DNA of 64,000 nucleotides from Geodermatophilaceae bacterium URHA0031 (GTDB lineage: Bacteria > Actinomycetota > Actinomycetes > Mycobacteriales > Geodermatophilaceae), in contig JHVP01000014.1 of assembly GCA_000620205.1 (NCBI GenBank), positions 1 through 64,000 on the forward strand, in the 5' to 3' direction. The notes under the pieces are model-generated. The model saw only the letters and a list, made by a program, of their open reading frames with translations. It did not search any database and was not told the origin of the DNA. The stretch's first letter is position 1. The number at the start of each line of letters is the position of its first letter. The translations under genes were made by a program, and so were the position numbers. Shown one piece after another: positions 18,120 to 27,631 of this stretch.

Positions 18120-19127
18120 GTGTACCGCCGCCGCGCCGTCGCCGTCCTGCTCGTGGGTGTCGCGGGCCTCGGCGGCCTGGCCGGCTGCCGCAACGCCCCG
18201 ACGGTCGCCGCGTACGTGGGGGAGTCGCAGGTGACCGTCGCCGAGCTGGACGACGCCGTCGCCGAGCGGCTCGCCGTCCCCGACATCGCCGCCTACGCCG
18301 GGGACGACGAGACGAGCTTCACCCGCCAGGTGCTCAGCCTCCAGGTGGGCGAGGAGGTCTACGCCGTCGCCGCGCGCCGGTACGACGTGCAGGTCACCGA
18401 CGCCGACGTCCAGGCGCGGATCGACCAGCTGCTGGCCGGCAACGACCCCGCCCAGGTCTTCGCCCAGGTCGCGCAGCAGCAGGGGGCCAGCGAGGAGGAC
18501 ATCGTCGAGAACGTGCGCCAGCAGCTGATCCGGCAGCAGATCGCGGTCGCCGCGGGCAAGGCCGACCTGTCCGACGCCGCGCTGCGGGACCGGTACGCGG
18601 CCAGCCAGCCGGCCCTGACGACCGTCGAGCTGGGGATCATCACGGTGCCCGACCAGCCCACGGCCGACGCCGTGCTCGCCCAGCTGACCGCCGACCCGGC
18701 CGGCTACCCGGCCGTCGCGGCGCAGTACGCCGGGGACAACACGCTGCCCGACGTGAAGTCGTTCACCTCCGCCGACCTGCCCGACGTGCTGGCTCCCTCG
18801 GTCACCGCCACCCAGCCCGGGCAGGGGTTCACCCAGGCCGTGCCCGCGGCCGGCGGTGTGGTGGTCGGCCTGGTGCGGTCGGTCACCGTCCCGACCTTCG
18901 AGGACGCCCGCGCCCAGCTCGCCGAGCAGGCCGCCTCCGACGCCGACGACGCCGGCCTCGCGCTGGTCGCGGACGTGCGCGAGGACCTCGACGTGACCGT
19001 CAACCCGCGGTACGGCGTCCTGGACGAGGGGCGGGTCGTCGCCGACGACGGCGGCGTCGTGCGCCTGCTCGAGGACGACGCCGCGGCGGGCGCCGCCGGC
19101 ACCGACCCGGGCGCTGCCGGAGACTGA
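18120..19127 (+). CDS. SurA-like peptidyl-prolyl isomerase/chaperone lipoprotein
   Basis: A 335-residue predicted lipoprotein: a short Arg-rich n-region, hydrophobic core and lipobox Leu-Ala-Gly-Cys with the lipidated Cys at 23. Residues ~30–160 fit the SurA N-terminal chaperone fold (helical, Gln/Glu-rich; Gln-Gln-Leu-Ile-Arg-Gln-Gln). Residues ~165–265 resemble a parvulin-type domain, though its catalytic residues are not obvious. It should assist folding of exported proteins. It starts at GTG 18120 with no clear ribosome-binding site, and lies between mfd and mazG, an arrangement common in actinobacteria. Confidence 0.82.
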   Translation: MYRRRAVAVLLVGVAGLGGLAGCRNAPTVAAYVGESQVTVAELDDAVAERLAVPDIAAYAGDDETSFTRQVLSLQVGEEVYAVAARRYDVQVTDADVQARIDQLLAGNDPAQVFAQVAQQQGASEEDIVENVRQQLIRQQIAVAAGKADLSDAALRDRYAASQPALTTVELGIITVPDQPTADAVLAQLTADPAGYPAVAAQYAGDNTLPDVKSFTSADLPDVLAPSVTATQPGQGFTQAVPAAGGVVVGLVRSVTVPTFEDARAQLAEQAASDADDAGLALVADVREDLDVTVNPRYGVLDEGRVVADDGGVVRLLEDDAAAGAAGTDPGAAGD

Positions 19128-19131
19128 CCGG

Positions 19132-20055
19132 GTGCCCGTCGCCCTGCTCGTCACCGTCAGCCCCCGCCTGCCCGGTCTCCTGGCCCCCGCCGGCTGGCGA
19201 GCGGTCACCGCCGCCCCCGCCGTCCTCGCGCTCCCCGGCGCCGCGGCCACCGCCGAGGTGCTGCGGCAGGAGGGCCTCCCGGTCACCGACGTCGCGGGTG
19301 CGGCCGAGGCCGCGGCGCACGGTGCCGACGTCGTCCTGCTGGCGACGCCGGAGGAGGCCGGCGGCTGCCCCGGGCCGGACCGGGTGGACGGCGCCCCCGA
19401 GCCGGCCGGTGCGCGGCTGCTCGACGTGGTCGGCGTGATGGACCGGCTGCGCTCGCCGGGCGGCTGCCCGTGGGACGCCGAGCAGACCCACGCCTCGCTG
19501 CGCGGCTACCTGCTGGAGGAGGCGCACGAGGCCTACGACGCGATCGTCGACGACGACCCGGTGGCGATGCGCGAGGAGCTGGGCGACGTCCTGCTGCAGG
19601 TCGCCTTCCACGCCCGGGTGGCGGCCGAGGCCGACCCGGAGCGGCGGTTCGACGTCGACGACGTCGCCGGGGACCTGGTCGACAAGCTGGTCCGGCGGCA
19701 CCCGCACGTGTTCGGCGACGCCGGCCCGAGGGACGTGGCGCAGGTCGAGGTGGGCTGGGACGAGATCAAGAAGGCGGAGAAGCAGCGCCGGTCGCCGACC
19801 GAGGGGGTCTCCCGCTCCCAGCCGGCCGCCTCCTGGGGCGCCGCGCTGGCCCGGCGGGCCGAGCGCGCCGGGTTGCCCACACCGCCGGCCGGTGAGCTGC
19901 CGGTGGACAGCCCGGAGGCGCTCGGCGAGCAGCTGCTCGGGGTGGTGGTGGCCGCCGCCCAGCGCGGCTGGGACGTCGAGGACGCCCTGCGGGAGGCCGT
20001 CCGCCGCTACGCCGGCGAGCTGGACGCCGCCGCGCACGCCCGCGCCGACGGCTGA
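19132..20055 (+). CDS. mazG: MazG-family nucleoside triphosphate pyrophosphohydrolase
   Basis: A 307-residue protein that hydrolyses (d)NTPs to NMP and PPi as housecleaning. The N-terminal ~95 residues are an actinobacterial extension; the MazG domain begins with Leu-Arg-Ser-Pro-Gly-Gly-Cys-Pro-Trp-Asp. The metal-binding helix residues appear as Glu-Glu-Ala-His-Glu-Ala and Glu-Glu-Leu-Gly-Asp-Val-Leu-Leu-Gln. A second, shorter and more degenerate copy of the fold follows, as in MazG of mycobacteria. GTG at 19132, four bases after the previous stop. A perfect 14-bp hairpin ends the transcript. Confidence 0.93.
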   Translation: MPVALLVTVSPRLPGLLAPAGWRAVTAAPAVLALPGAAATAEVLRQEGLPVTDVAGAAEAAAHGADVVLLATPEEAGGCPGPDRVDGAPEPAGARLLDVVGVMDRLRSPGGCPWDAEQTHASLRGYLLEEAHEAYDAIVDDDPVAMREELGDVLLQVAFHARVAAEADPERRFDVDDVAGDLVDKLVRRHPHVFGDAGPRDVAQVEVGWDEIKKAEKQRRSPTEGVSRSQPAASWGAALARRAERAGLPTPPAGELPVDSPEALGEQLLGVVVAAAQRGWDVEDALREAVRRYAGELDAAAHARADG

Positions 20056-20056
20056 C

Positions 20057-20086
20057 GGGAGTCCGGTGGCGGGCCACCGGACTCCC
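20057..20086. terminator. Perfect bidirectional hairpin between mazG and the LAYTG mini-gene
   Basis: GGGAGTCCGGTGGC (20057–20070) pairs perfectly with 20073–20086 across a 2-base centre. It sits one base after the mazG stop and 4 bases beyond the stop of the convergent mini-gene, so it can end both transcripts. Confidence 0.9.
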
Positions 20087-20089
20087 GGC

Positions 20090-20245
20090 TCAGCCCTGCT
20101 TGCGGGGCACGATGCGGAGCAGTGCCGTGCCGACCGCGAGCAGCGCGAACGCCGCGAGTGCCAGCCACACGCTGTTGAACCCGGTGTAGGCCAGCACCGA
20201 TCCGGTGCCGCCTGCCGCCATGGGCGCAGATGGGTTGTCGTACAT
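20090..20245 (-). CDS. 51-residue membrane mini-protein with LAYTG sortase-type motif
   Basis: The protein has a 16-residue Ser/Gly/Ala N-terminus, then Val-Leu-Ala-Tyr-Thr-Gly-Phe, one hydrophobic helix of about 20 residues and a basic tail (Arg-Ile-Val-Pro-Arg-Lys-Gln-Gly). This is the layout of a cell-wall sorting signal, with an LAxTG pentapeptide of the kind recognised by class E sortases of high-GC Gram-positives. There is no separate N-terminal signal peptide, so it would have to insert N-out using its only helix. An excellent GAGGAGGTGG ribosome-binding site lies inside the last codons of the upstream glycosyltransferase gene, whose stop is 5 bases before this ATG; the two are clearly coupled. 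Its function is unknown. Confidence 0.8.
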   Translation of the reverse strand: MYDNPSAPMAAGGTGSVLAYTGFNSVWLALAAFALLAVGTALLRIVPRKQG

Positions 20246-20250
20246 CTCTC

Positions 20251-21585
20251 TCACCACCTCCTCTCGCGTCGGAGGGCCGCGTCGAGATAGGCCCGGGCGT
20301 GGACCATCTGGAGGAAGACGTCGTAGAGGAGCTCGTACATCGACGCCGCGAGCAGGGCACGTCGCCAGCCCCGGTCCTGGAGGGTGATCGCGCGCTCGAG
20401 GACGAAGACCCCGGTGACCGCGAGCCAGAACGGCTGGACGTGGAGGGATCCGGCCATCAGCAGGGAGGCCGCGACGGAGCCCAGGTAGGCGAAGGTGACC
20501 AGGACACCGGCGAGGGTCAGCAGCTGGCGCCCCCAGTAGCGCCAGGTGATGCCGGTGACGCCGTACTGGAAGCAGTTCTCGATGGCGCCGCGCTTCCAGC
20601 GCAGCCGCTGGTTCCACAGCGCCCGCCAGGTCGGCATCACCTCCGTGGTGAGCGTGCACTCCATCGGGCTGAGCACCCGGTAGCCCAGGTGGAGGATCGC
20701 GAAGGTGAGCTCGTTGTCCTCGGTGAGCACCGTGGTGTCGTAGATCCCGCCGCAACCGTCCCCGCGGGGCAGCCGTCCGTCCGACCGCGCGGCCGAGATC
20801 GAGCGCAGCGTCGCGGCCCGGAACATCGCTGCAGTGCCGGTCACGACCAGGCACTTGCCCTTCAGCCGCCGGACGTCCCGGGCGTACCGGGCGTACTCGT
20901 TCCGCTGCAGGTGGCCGACCAGCCCACCGCCCGGGTCGCCGCGGAAGGTGCCGCCGACGGCGCCCATCCGGTCGTCCCCGAGGACGTGGTGCGCGGCCCC
21001 CTCCAGGAAGCCCGGGTCCAGCGCTGAGTCGGCGTCCTGGACCAGGACGAGGTCGTCGTCGGCGGCGTCCGGGCGGCCGAGGTCGCCTGCGCGTCGTTCG
21101 CCGGCGGTACGCCGCTGGTCGGCGACCGAACGTCGGCCGGCTGCGCGCCGCTCCGCGTCCGGCGGGCCGGCAGGGGCGCTGCGGCGGTCCGCGCCCCGTC
21201 GCTCCGCTGCCCGGCGGTCCCCGTCCCGCGACCGGCGGAAGCGCAGCGCCCAGGCCTGGTTCAGCGCCCCCGCCTTCTTGTCGGGGTTGTCCACGGTCTC
21301 GAGGACCTCGGCGCCCGCCGCGCGGGCCAGCTCCACCGTCTCGTCGGAGCAGTTGTCGGCGATCACGATCGTGCGGACCGGCGGCATGGTCTGCCCGCGC
21401 AGCCCGTCGAGGGTGGCGACGATCCGGTCCGCCTCGTCGTGTGCCGGGACCAGCACCGTGATCCGCGGGCGGTCGGCGCTGTCGACCGCAGTGGTGGCGG
21501 CCGGCGGATCGCCGGCGTCGGGTCGGCTCACCGCCGGCTGGTCGTCGACGGGGCCGATCTCGGCCGTCAGCACACTCGGGGACAT
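20251..21585 (-). CDS. Family-2 processive-type glycosyltransferase with Arg-rich insertion
   Basis: A 444-residue membrane GT2. The N-terminal catalytic part has Val-Leu-Val-Pro-Ala-His-Asp-Glu-Ala, Ala-Asp-Asn-Cys-Ser-Asp-Glu-Thr, Lys-Ala-Gly-Ala-Leu-Asn, the metal-binding Asp-Ala-Asp-Ser, a Thr-Glu-Asp-Asn-Glu-Leu acceptor motif and Gln-Arg-Leu-Arg-Trp-Lys-Arg-Gly (the QxxRW motif of cellulose/chitin/hyaluronan-synthase-like enzymes), followed by 3–4 membrane helices. Between Ala-Leu-Asn and Asp-Ala-Asp a ~58-residue, Arg/Asp/Ala-rich low-complexity segment (about 118–175) interrupts the conserved core. The ATG at 21585 has GGAG upstream; GTG 21612 is an alternative. It is followed by the LAYTG mini-gene. 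The product polymer or lipid is unknown. Confidence 0.85.
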   Translation of the reverse strand: MSPSVLTAEIGPVDDQPAVSRPDAGDPPAATTAVDSADRPRITVLVPAHDEADRIVATLDGLRGQTMPPVRTIVIADNCSDETVELARAAGAEVLETVDNPDKKAGALNQAWALRFRRSRDGDRRAAERRGADRRSAPAGPPDAERRAAGRRSVADQRRTAGERRAGDLGRPDAADDDLVLVQDADSALDPGFLEGAAHHVLGDDRMGAVGGTFRGDPGGGLVGHLQRNEYARYARDVRRLKGKCLVVTGTAAMFRAATLRSISAARSDGRLPRGDGCGGIYDTTVLTEDNELTFAILHLGYRVLSPMECTLTTEVMPTWRALWNQRLRWKRGAIENCFQYGVTGITWRYWGRQLLTLAGVLVTFAYLGSVAASLLMAGSLHVQPFWLAVTGVFVLERAITLQDRGWRRALLAASMYELLYDVFLQMVHARAYLDAALRRERRW

Positions 21586-21680
21586 CGACGCTCCAGGGAC
21601 TGACGGCGCCACAGCGGCGACCCGATCGGCATCGATGCTGCTGTCCCGACCGCCCGTGGCCGCCCGTCACGGCCGAATTG

Positions 21681-21695
21681 GTCCCCCTGGGGGAC
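21681..21695. promoter_or_regulatory. Short perfect inverted repeat upstream of the GT2 gene
   Basis: GTCCCCC-T-GGGGGAC lies about 100 bp upstream of the GT2 start in the gap 21586–21773, which otherwise holds no gene I can support. It is a plausible operator or part of the promoter for the GT2/mini-protein pair; evidence is symmetry and position only. Confidence 0.35.
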
Positions 21696-21773
21696 ACCCG
21701 TTCGCGTCGGCGGCCGTCCGAGCTCACCCCGACTGGTGAGGAGGGTGCTCCGACCGCTGAGGCATCCCGCCCG

Positions 21774-24133
<2,360 letters not shown>

Positions 24134-24164
24134 CCTCCAGGCGAGCGAGCCGGCGGGCTCGCCC

Positions 24165-24692
24165 GTGAGCACGGCCCGCCCCCGTCGTGGCAGGTCCGGC
24201 GGCACCCGCCGCCGGTCCTCGTCGCGGCCGGTGCGGGCCGGCTCCCGCGGGTCGGCCGACAGCCGGCCCGGACGACGGACCACCCGCAGCGCCGCCCGCA
24301 GCACGACCTCCCGCCGCGGCCCGCGCGTCACCGGCCGGGCCGTCCTGCTCGGCACCCTGGTGCTGCTGCTCGCCCTCACCCTGGCCGGACCGCTGCGCCA
24401 GTACGTGGCCGGCCGCCAGCAGCTCGCCGAGCTCGCCGCCGAGCACGACGCTCTCACCCGGCGGGCGGCCGACCTGCAGGCGCAGCTGGACCGGCAGTCC
24501 GATCCGGCCTACATCGCCCAGCAGGCCCGGGAACGGCTGACCTACGTGCTGCCCGGTGACCGGCTGGTCATCGTGGGCGACGCCGGCGACCCGGGGGACA
24601 GCGCCTCGACCCCGACCGACGCCGCCGACCCGGAGGCGCCGGCGCCCTGGTACGAGGGGCTGCTCAGCTCGGTCGCGGCCGCCGACGGTTGA
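24165..24692 (+). CDS. FtsB/DivIC-family septum formation initiator protein
   Basis: A 175-residue bitopic membrane protein: a long, very Arg/Ser-rich cytoplasmic N-terminus (~1–55), one membrane helix (~60–78), then a coiled coil (Gln-Gln-Leu-Ala-Glu-Leu-Ala-Ala-Glu…) and the family's Ala-Arg-Glu-Arg-Leu-x-Tyr-Val-x-Pro-Gly-Asp segment near residue 135. FtsB/DivIC proteins join FtsL and FtsQ/DivIB in the division complex. Position directly after eno is the classic actinobacterial location. The tail is acidic. Start is GTG at 24165, 31 bases after eno. Confidence 0.9.
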   Translation: MSTARPRRGRSGGTRRRSSSRPVRAGSRGSADSRPGRRTTRSAARSTTSRRGPRVTGRAVLLGTLVLLLALTLAGPLRQYVAGRQQLAELAAEHDALTRRAADLQAQLDRQSDPAYIAQQARERLTYVLPGDRLVIVGDAGDPGDSASTPTDAADPEAPAPWYEGLLSSVAAADG

Positions 24693-24811
24693 AGGACCCC
24701 GCTGCCCCCCACGCCTCGCAGGCTCGGCGCGGGCCCCTGCAGCGGGGCCGTTGCATCGGGTCACCGGGGGGCCCTGCACGGCGGCTCGTGGGGCTGCCGC
24801 AGACTCGACGG
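24693..24811 (+). repeat. Gap with GC-rich hairpin repeat (type B)
   Basis: The gap holds GGACCCCGCTGC (24697–24708) facing CCCCTGCAGCGGGGCC (24735–24750), so it can form a hairpin. The same core, CCCCGCTGCAGGGGCC on the opposite reading, recurs at 34686–34701 in another intergenic gap. It may act as a terminator or a dispersed repeat; the next gene starts at GTG 24812. Confidence 0.6.
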
Positions 24812-25345
24812 GTGAGCAGTCCTGCCCCGCCCTCTCCGCCGGTCACGCCTGCCGAGCGGGCCGTGATCGCCCGTCAGCTGGGCCGGCCGCCGCGCGCCCT
24901 GGTGGGTGTGGCGCACCGCTGCCCGTGCGGCCAACCCGACGTCGTCGAGACCGCGCCTCGGCTGGAGGACGGCACCCCGTTCCCCACGCTGTACTACCTG
25001 ACCTGCCCCCGGGCGACCGCCGCCGCGAGCCGGCTGGAGTCGGCCGGGCGGATGCGGGAGTGGCAGGACGAGCTGGCCACCGACCCGGAGCTGGCCGCGG
25101 GCTACCTCGCGGCGCACGAGTCCTACCTGGCCACCCGCGACGACCGCGACGTGCTGCCCACCCGGGCGACCGCCGGCGGCATGCCGGACCGGGTCAAGTG
25201 CCTGCACGCGCTGGCCGGGCACGCGCTCGCCGCCGGTCCCGGCGTCAACCCGATCGGCGACCGCGCGGTCGCCGAGATGGGGGAGTGGTGGGCCGCCGGC
25301 CCCTGCGCCGCCCCCTCCCCGAGCGACCCGGAGGACGTCAGATGA
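24812..25345 (+). CDS. DUF501 domain protein
   Basis: A 177-residue protein matching the DUF501 family found across actinobacteria between ftsB and ppx. Visible features are Cys-Pro-Cys-Gly-Gln-Pro near residue 33, Pro-Thr-Leu-Tyr-Tyr-Leu-Thr-Cys-Pro, a Gly-Gly-Met-Pro-Asp-Arg-Val-Lys-Cys-Leu-His segment and Asn-Pro-Ile-Gly-Asp. The repeated Cys/His pattern suggests a bound metal, but no function is established. The GTG at 24812 starts just before the first conserved helix; the open frame extends upstream into the repeat region without conservation. Confidence 0.88.
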   Translation: MSSPAPPSPPVTPAERAVIARQLGRPPRALVGVAHRCPCGQPDVVETAPRLEDGTPFPTLYYLTCPRATAAASRLESAGRMREWQDELATDPELAAGYLAAHESYLATRDDRDVLPTRATAGGMPDRVKCLHALAGHALAAGPGVNPIGDRAVAEMGEWWAAGPCAAPSPSDPEDVR

Positions 25346-25422
25346 CCGAGCTCGCGAGGTCATCCACACGCAGAGCACCTCAGGGCATGCGGCAGACGAG
25401 CGCCAGCGAGGAGGTCGCATGA
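25342..25422 (+). CDS. Possible 26-residue coupling ORF between DUF501 and ppx
   Basis: ATG at 25342 overlaps the DUF501 stop (ATGA) and the TGA at 25420–25422 overlaps the ppx ATG (ATGA), giving a 26-residue Ser/Arg/Gln-rich peptide that exactly bridges the two genes and ends in a strong AGGAGG for ppx. It may be translated only to couple the genes, or be part of a mobile/dispersed element; there is no recognisable domain. Confidence 0.35.
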   Translation: MTELARSSTRRAPQGMRQTSASEEVA

Positions 25423-26369
25423 CCCGGGTCGCGGCCGTCGACTGCGGCACGAACTCCATCCGCCTGCTGGTCGCCGACGTGCCTCCCGAGGGTGCGCACA
25501 CCGACCTGCTGCGCCGGATGGAGGTCGTCCGGCTGGGGCAGGGCGTCGACGCCACCGGCCGGCTGGCCCCGGAGGCGATCGAGCGGACCCGGGTGGTGCT
25601 CGCCGAGTACGCCGCCCAGGCGCGTGCGCTCGGGGCCGGGCGGGTGCGGATGGTGGCCACCAGCGCCACCCGGGACGCCGCCAACCGGGCCGACTTCGAG
25701 GCGATGGTGACCGCCACCCTGGGCCAGCTGCCCGACGTGGTCACCGGGGTCGAGGAGGCGGAGCTGTCCTACCTGGGGGCGACCGCCTCGCTGTCCGCCG
25801 CGGCGCAGGCGCACGGTGCGCCACCGCCGCGTCCCCCGTTCCTGGTCGTCGACATCGGCGGCGGGTCGACCGAGTTCGTGCTCGGGGACGCTGGGGGGGT
25901 GCGTGCCGCCCGGTCGGTGGACATCGGCTGCGTGCGGCTCACCGAGCGCCACCTGCACAGCGACCCGCCGCCGCCGGACGAGGTGCAGGCCGCCGAGGCG
26001 GACGTGCGGGCCGCGCTGGAGCTCGTCGCCGCCGACGTGCCGGTGCACGAGGCCGCCACCCTGGTGGGGCTGGCCGGCTCGGTGACGACGGTGGCCGCAC
26101 TCGCGCTCGACCTGCCCGCGTACGACCCGGACGCCATCCACGGCTCACGCATCCCGGTCGCCGCCGTCCGGTCGGTCACCGCGGGGCTGCTCAGCGCGAC
26201 CCGGGCGAAGCGGGCCGGCTACCCGGTCATGCACCCGGGCCGGGTCGACGTCATCGGCGCCGGCTCCCTGGTGCTGCGCGTGATCATGGACGCGTTCGAC
26301 CTGGAGGAGGTCGTGGTCAGCGAGCACGACATCCTCGACGGCATCGCCCTCCGCCTCGCCCGCCCGTGA
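25419..26369 (+). CDS. Ppx/GppA-family exopolyphosphatase
   Basis: A 316-residue member of the actin-like ASKHA fold that hydrolyses inorganic polyphosphate and/or pppGpp. Phosphate-1 loop Val-Asp-Cys-Gly-Thr-Asn-Ser-Ile-Arg-Leu and phosphate-2 loop Val-Val-Asp-Ile-Gly-Gly-Gly-Ser-Thr-Glu are intact, with the catalytic Glu in Gly-Val-Glu-Glu-Ala-Glu-Leu-Ser. A late Ser-Glu-His-Asp-Ile-Leu-Asp-Gly segment matches the family. It is a short, single-module form like the actinobacterial Ppx1/Ppx2 proteins. GAGGAGG precedes the ATG. Its transcript ends at the palindrome 26373–26408. Confidence 0.92.
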   Translation: MTRVAAVDCGTNSIRLLVADVPPEGAHTDLLRRMEVVRLGQGVDATGRLAPEAIERTRVVLAEYAAQARALGAGRVRMVATSATRDAANRADFEAMVTATLGQLPDVVTGVEEAELSYLGATASLSAAAQAHGAPPPRPPFLVVDIGGGSTEFVLGDAGGVRAARSVDIGCVRLTERHLHSDPPPPDEVQAAEADVRAALELVAADVPVHEAATLVGLAGSVTTVAALALDLPAYDPDAIHGSRIPVAAVRSVTAGLLSATRAKRAGYPVMHPGRVDVIGAGSLVLRVIMDAFDLEEVVVSEHDILDGIALRLARP

Positions 26370-26372
26370 CGC

Positions 26373-26408
26373 CCTGGAGGGCCATGTTGGCCAACATGGC
26401 CCTCCAGG
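26373..26408. repeat. Perfect 36-bp palindrome, type A repeat, between convergent genes
   Basis: Two 18-base arms are exact reverse complements with no loop bases; the centre is CCATGTTGGCCAACATGG. It starts 4 bases after the ppx stop and ends 8 bases before the DUF4235 stop. The same 22-bp core appears again at 30369–30390. Function may be bidirectional termination, but a repeated identical core is more than termination needs. Confidence 0.9.
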
Positions 26409-26415
26409 AGGCCCC

Positions 26416-26763
26416 TCAGGCGGCGCTGGCGGTGTTGACGCCGGGCGGCAGCTCGCCGGTCAGCTTCTGGTACACCGCCGCGGCGCCGCGGGCGGCGACC
26501 AGCCGGCCAGAGGCGTACAGCACGCCGGACACCGCCGCCCAGACCAGCGCGTCGGGCCAGGTGACCCCCGGAGCGGCCGGGTTCTTCGGCGGCGGGTAGC
26601 CGCGCACCTTCAGCCACGCGGTGTCGGCGGTCTTCTTCACCACGATGCCGGTCGGGATCGCCATCGCCGGGCCGAGCATCTTGTAGAGCAGCGGGGCCTT
26701 CGGCTTCTGCGTCTTCGGCTTCTGCGTCTTCGGCTTCTGGGTCTTCGCCACGTCGCTGATCAT
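26416..26763 (-). CDS. DUF4235 small membrane protein with KTQKP repeats
   Basis: About 115 residues. The N-terminal part carries three tandem Lys-Thr-Gln-Lys-Pro units (a 15-bp DNA repeat at ~26700–26745), giving a very basic, flexible tail. Then come two hydrophobic segments with Leu-Gly-Pro-Ala-Met-Ala and Pro-Asp-Ala-Leu-Val-Trp-Ala-Ala-Val-Ser-Gly, the pattern of DUF4235. Its function is unknown. ATG 26763 is chosen; a start nine residues upstream (26790) would overlap the divergent gene. Terminated by the shared palindrome. Confidence 0.75.
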   Translation of the reverse strand: MISDVAKTQKPKTQKPKTQKPKAPLLYKMLGPAMAIPTGIVVKKTADTAWLKVRGYPPPKNPAAPGVTWPDALVWAAVSGVLYASGRLVAARGAAAVYQKLTGELPPGVNTASAA

Positions 26764-26806
26764 GCCCGCCGCCGGATCCCGCCGGACCATCTGGTCTGCT
26801 GAGGCG

Positions 26807-27583
26807 GTGGCACGTGACGCCGACGGCTACCCCGTCACCCGCAGCGCCGCCGGGGTGCTGCGCTCGGCCGCCGGCGCGCGCGAGCTCGCCGTCCTGGACG
26901 AGCGGATCTCCGGCTGCCGCGCCTGCCCGCGGCTGGTGGCCTGGCGCGAGGAGGTCGCGCAGGTCAAGCGCGCGTCGTTCCGCGACCAGGAGTACTGGGG
27001 GCGGCCGGTGCCGGGGCTCGGCCCGGCCGACGCCCGGATCGCCGTCGTCGGGCTGGCGCCGGCCGCGCACGGCGGGAACCGGACCGGGCGGGTGTTCACC
27101 GGCGACCGCAGCGGCGACTGGATCTTCGCCGCGCTGTGGCGGGCGGGGCTGGCGAACCAGCCGACGTCCACCCACATCGGCGACGGCCTGGAGCTGACCG
27201 ACGTCCGGGTCTGCGCCGCGGTGCGCTGCGCCCCGCCGGCCAACGCGCCCACGCCAGCGGAGCGGGACACCTGCTCACCCTGGCTGGCCCGGGAGCTGGC
27301 ACTGCTGCCCCGGCTGCGGGTCGTCGTCGTCCTCGGCGGCTTCGGGTGGACGGCGCTGTGGCCGGTCCTCGCCACGGCCGGCTACGCCCTGCCCCGGCCG
27401 CGCCCGAGGTTCGGGCACGGGGTGGAGCTCGCCCTGACGGGCCCACGCGGCCCGGTCACCCTGCTCGGCAGCTACCACGTCAGCCAGCAGAACACCTTCA
27501 CCGGCACGCTCACCGAGCCGATGCTGGACGCCGTGCTCAGCCGCGCGACGCAGCTGGCCGACGGAGGCGGGGCCCCTGGGTGA
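26807..27583 (+). CDS. Family-5 uracil-DNA glycosylase (UdgB-like, iron-sulfur)
   Basis: About 258 residues. It removes uracil (and some other deaminated bases) from DNA. Diagnostic motifs are Gly-Leu-Ala-Pro-Ala-Ala-His-Gly-Gly-Asn-Arg-Thr-Gly (motif A without the catalytic Asn/Asp of other families, which marks family 5) and His-Val-Ser-Gln-Gln-Asn-Thr-Phe-Thr-Gly (motif B). Four Cys for a 4Fe-4S cluster are visible: Cys-Arg-Ala-Cys near the N-terminus, Val-Arg-Cys-Ala-Pro-Pro and Thr-Cys-Ser-Pro-Trp. The start is uncertain; an ATG at 26762 is in frame but would leave no space from the divergent DUF4235 gene, so GTG 26807 is preferred. Confidence 0.9.
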   Translation: MARDADGYPVTRSAAGVLRSAAGARELAVLDERISGCRACPRLVAWREEVAQVKRASFRDQEYWGRPVPGLGPADARIAVVGLAPAAHGGNRTGRVFTGDRSGDWIFAALWRAGLANQPTSTHIGDGLELTDVRVCAAVRCAPPANAPTPAERDTCSPWLARELALLPRLRVVVVLGGFGWTALWPVLATAGYALPRPRPRFGHGVELALTGPRGPVTLLGSYHVSQQNTFTGTLTEPMLDAVLSRATQLADGGGAPG

Positions 27584-27631
27584 AGGGCTCGGTCGCGCCC
27601 GGCGGCTAGGGTCACCGGCGACAGGTGCCCG

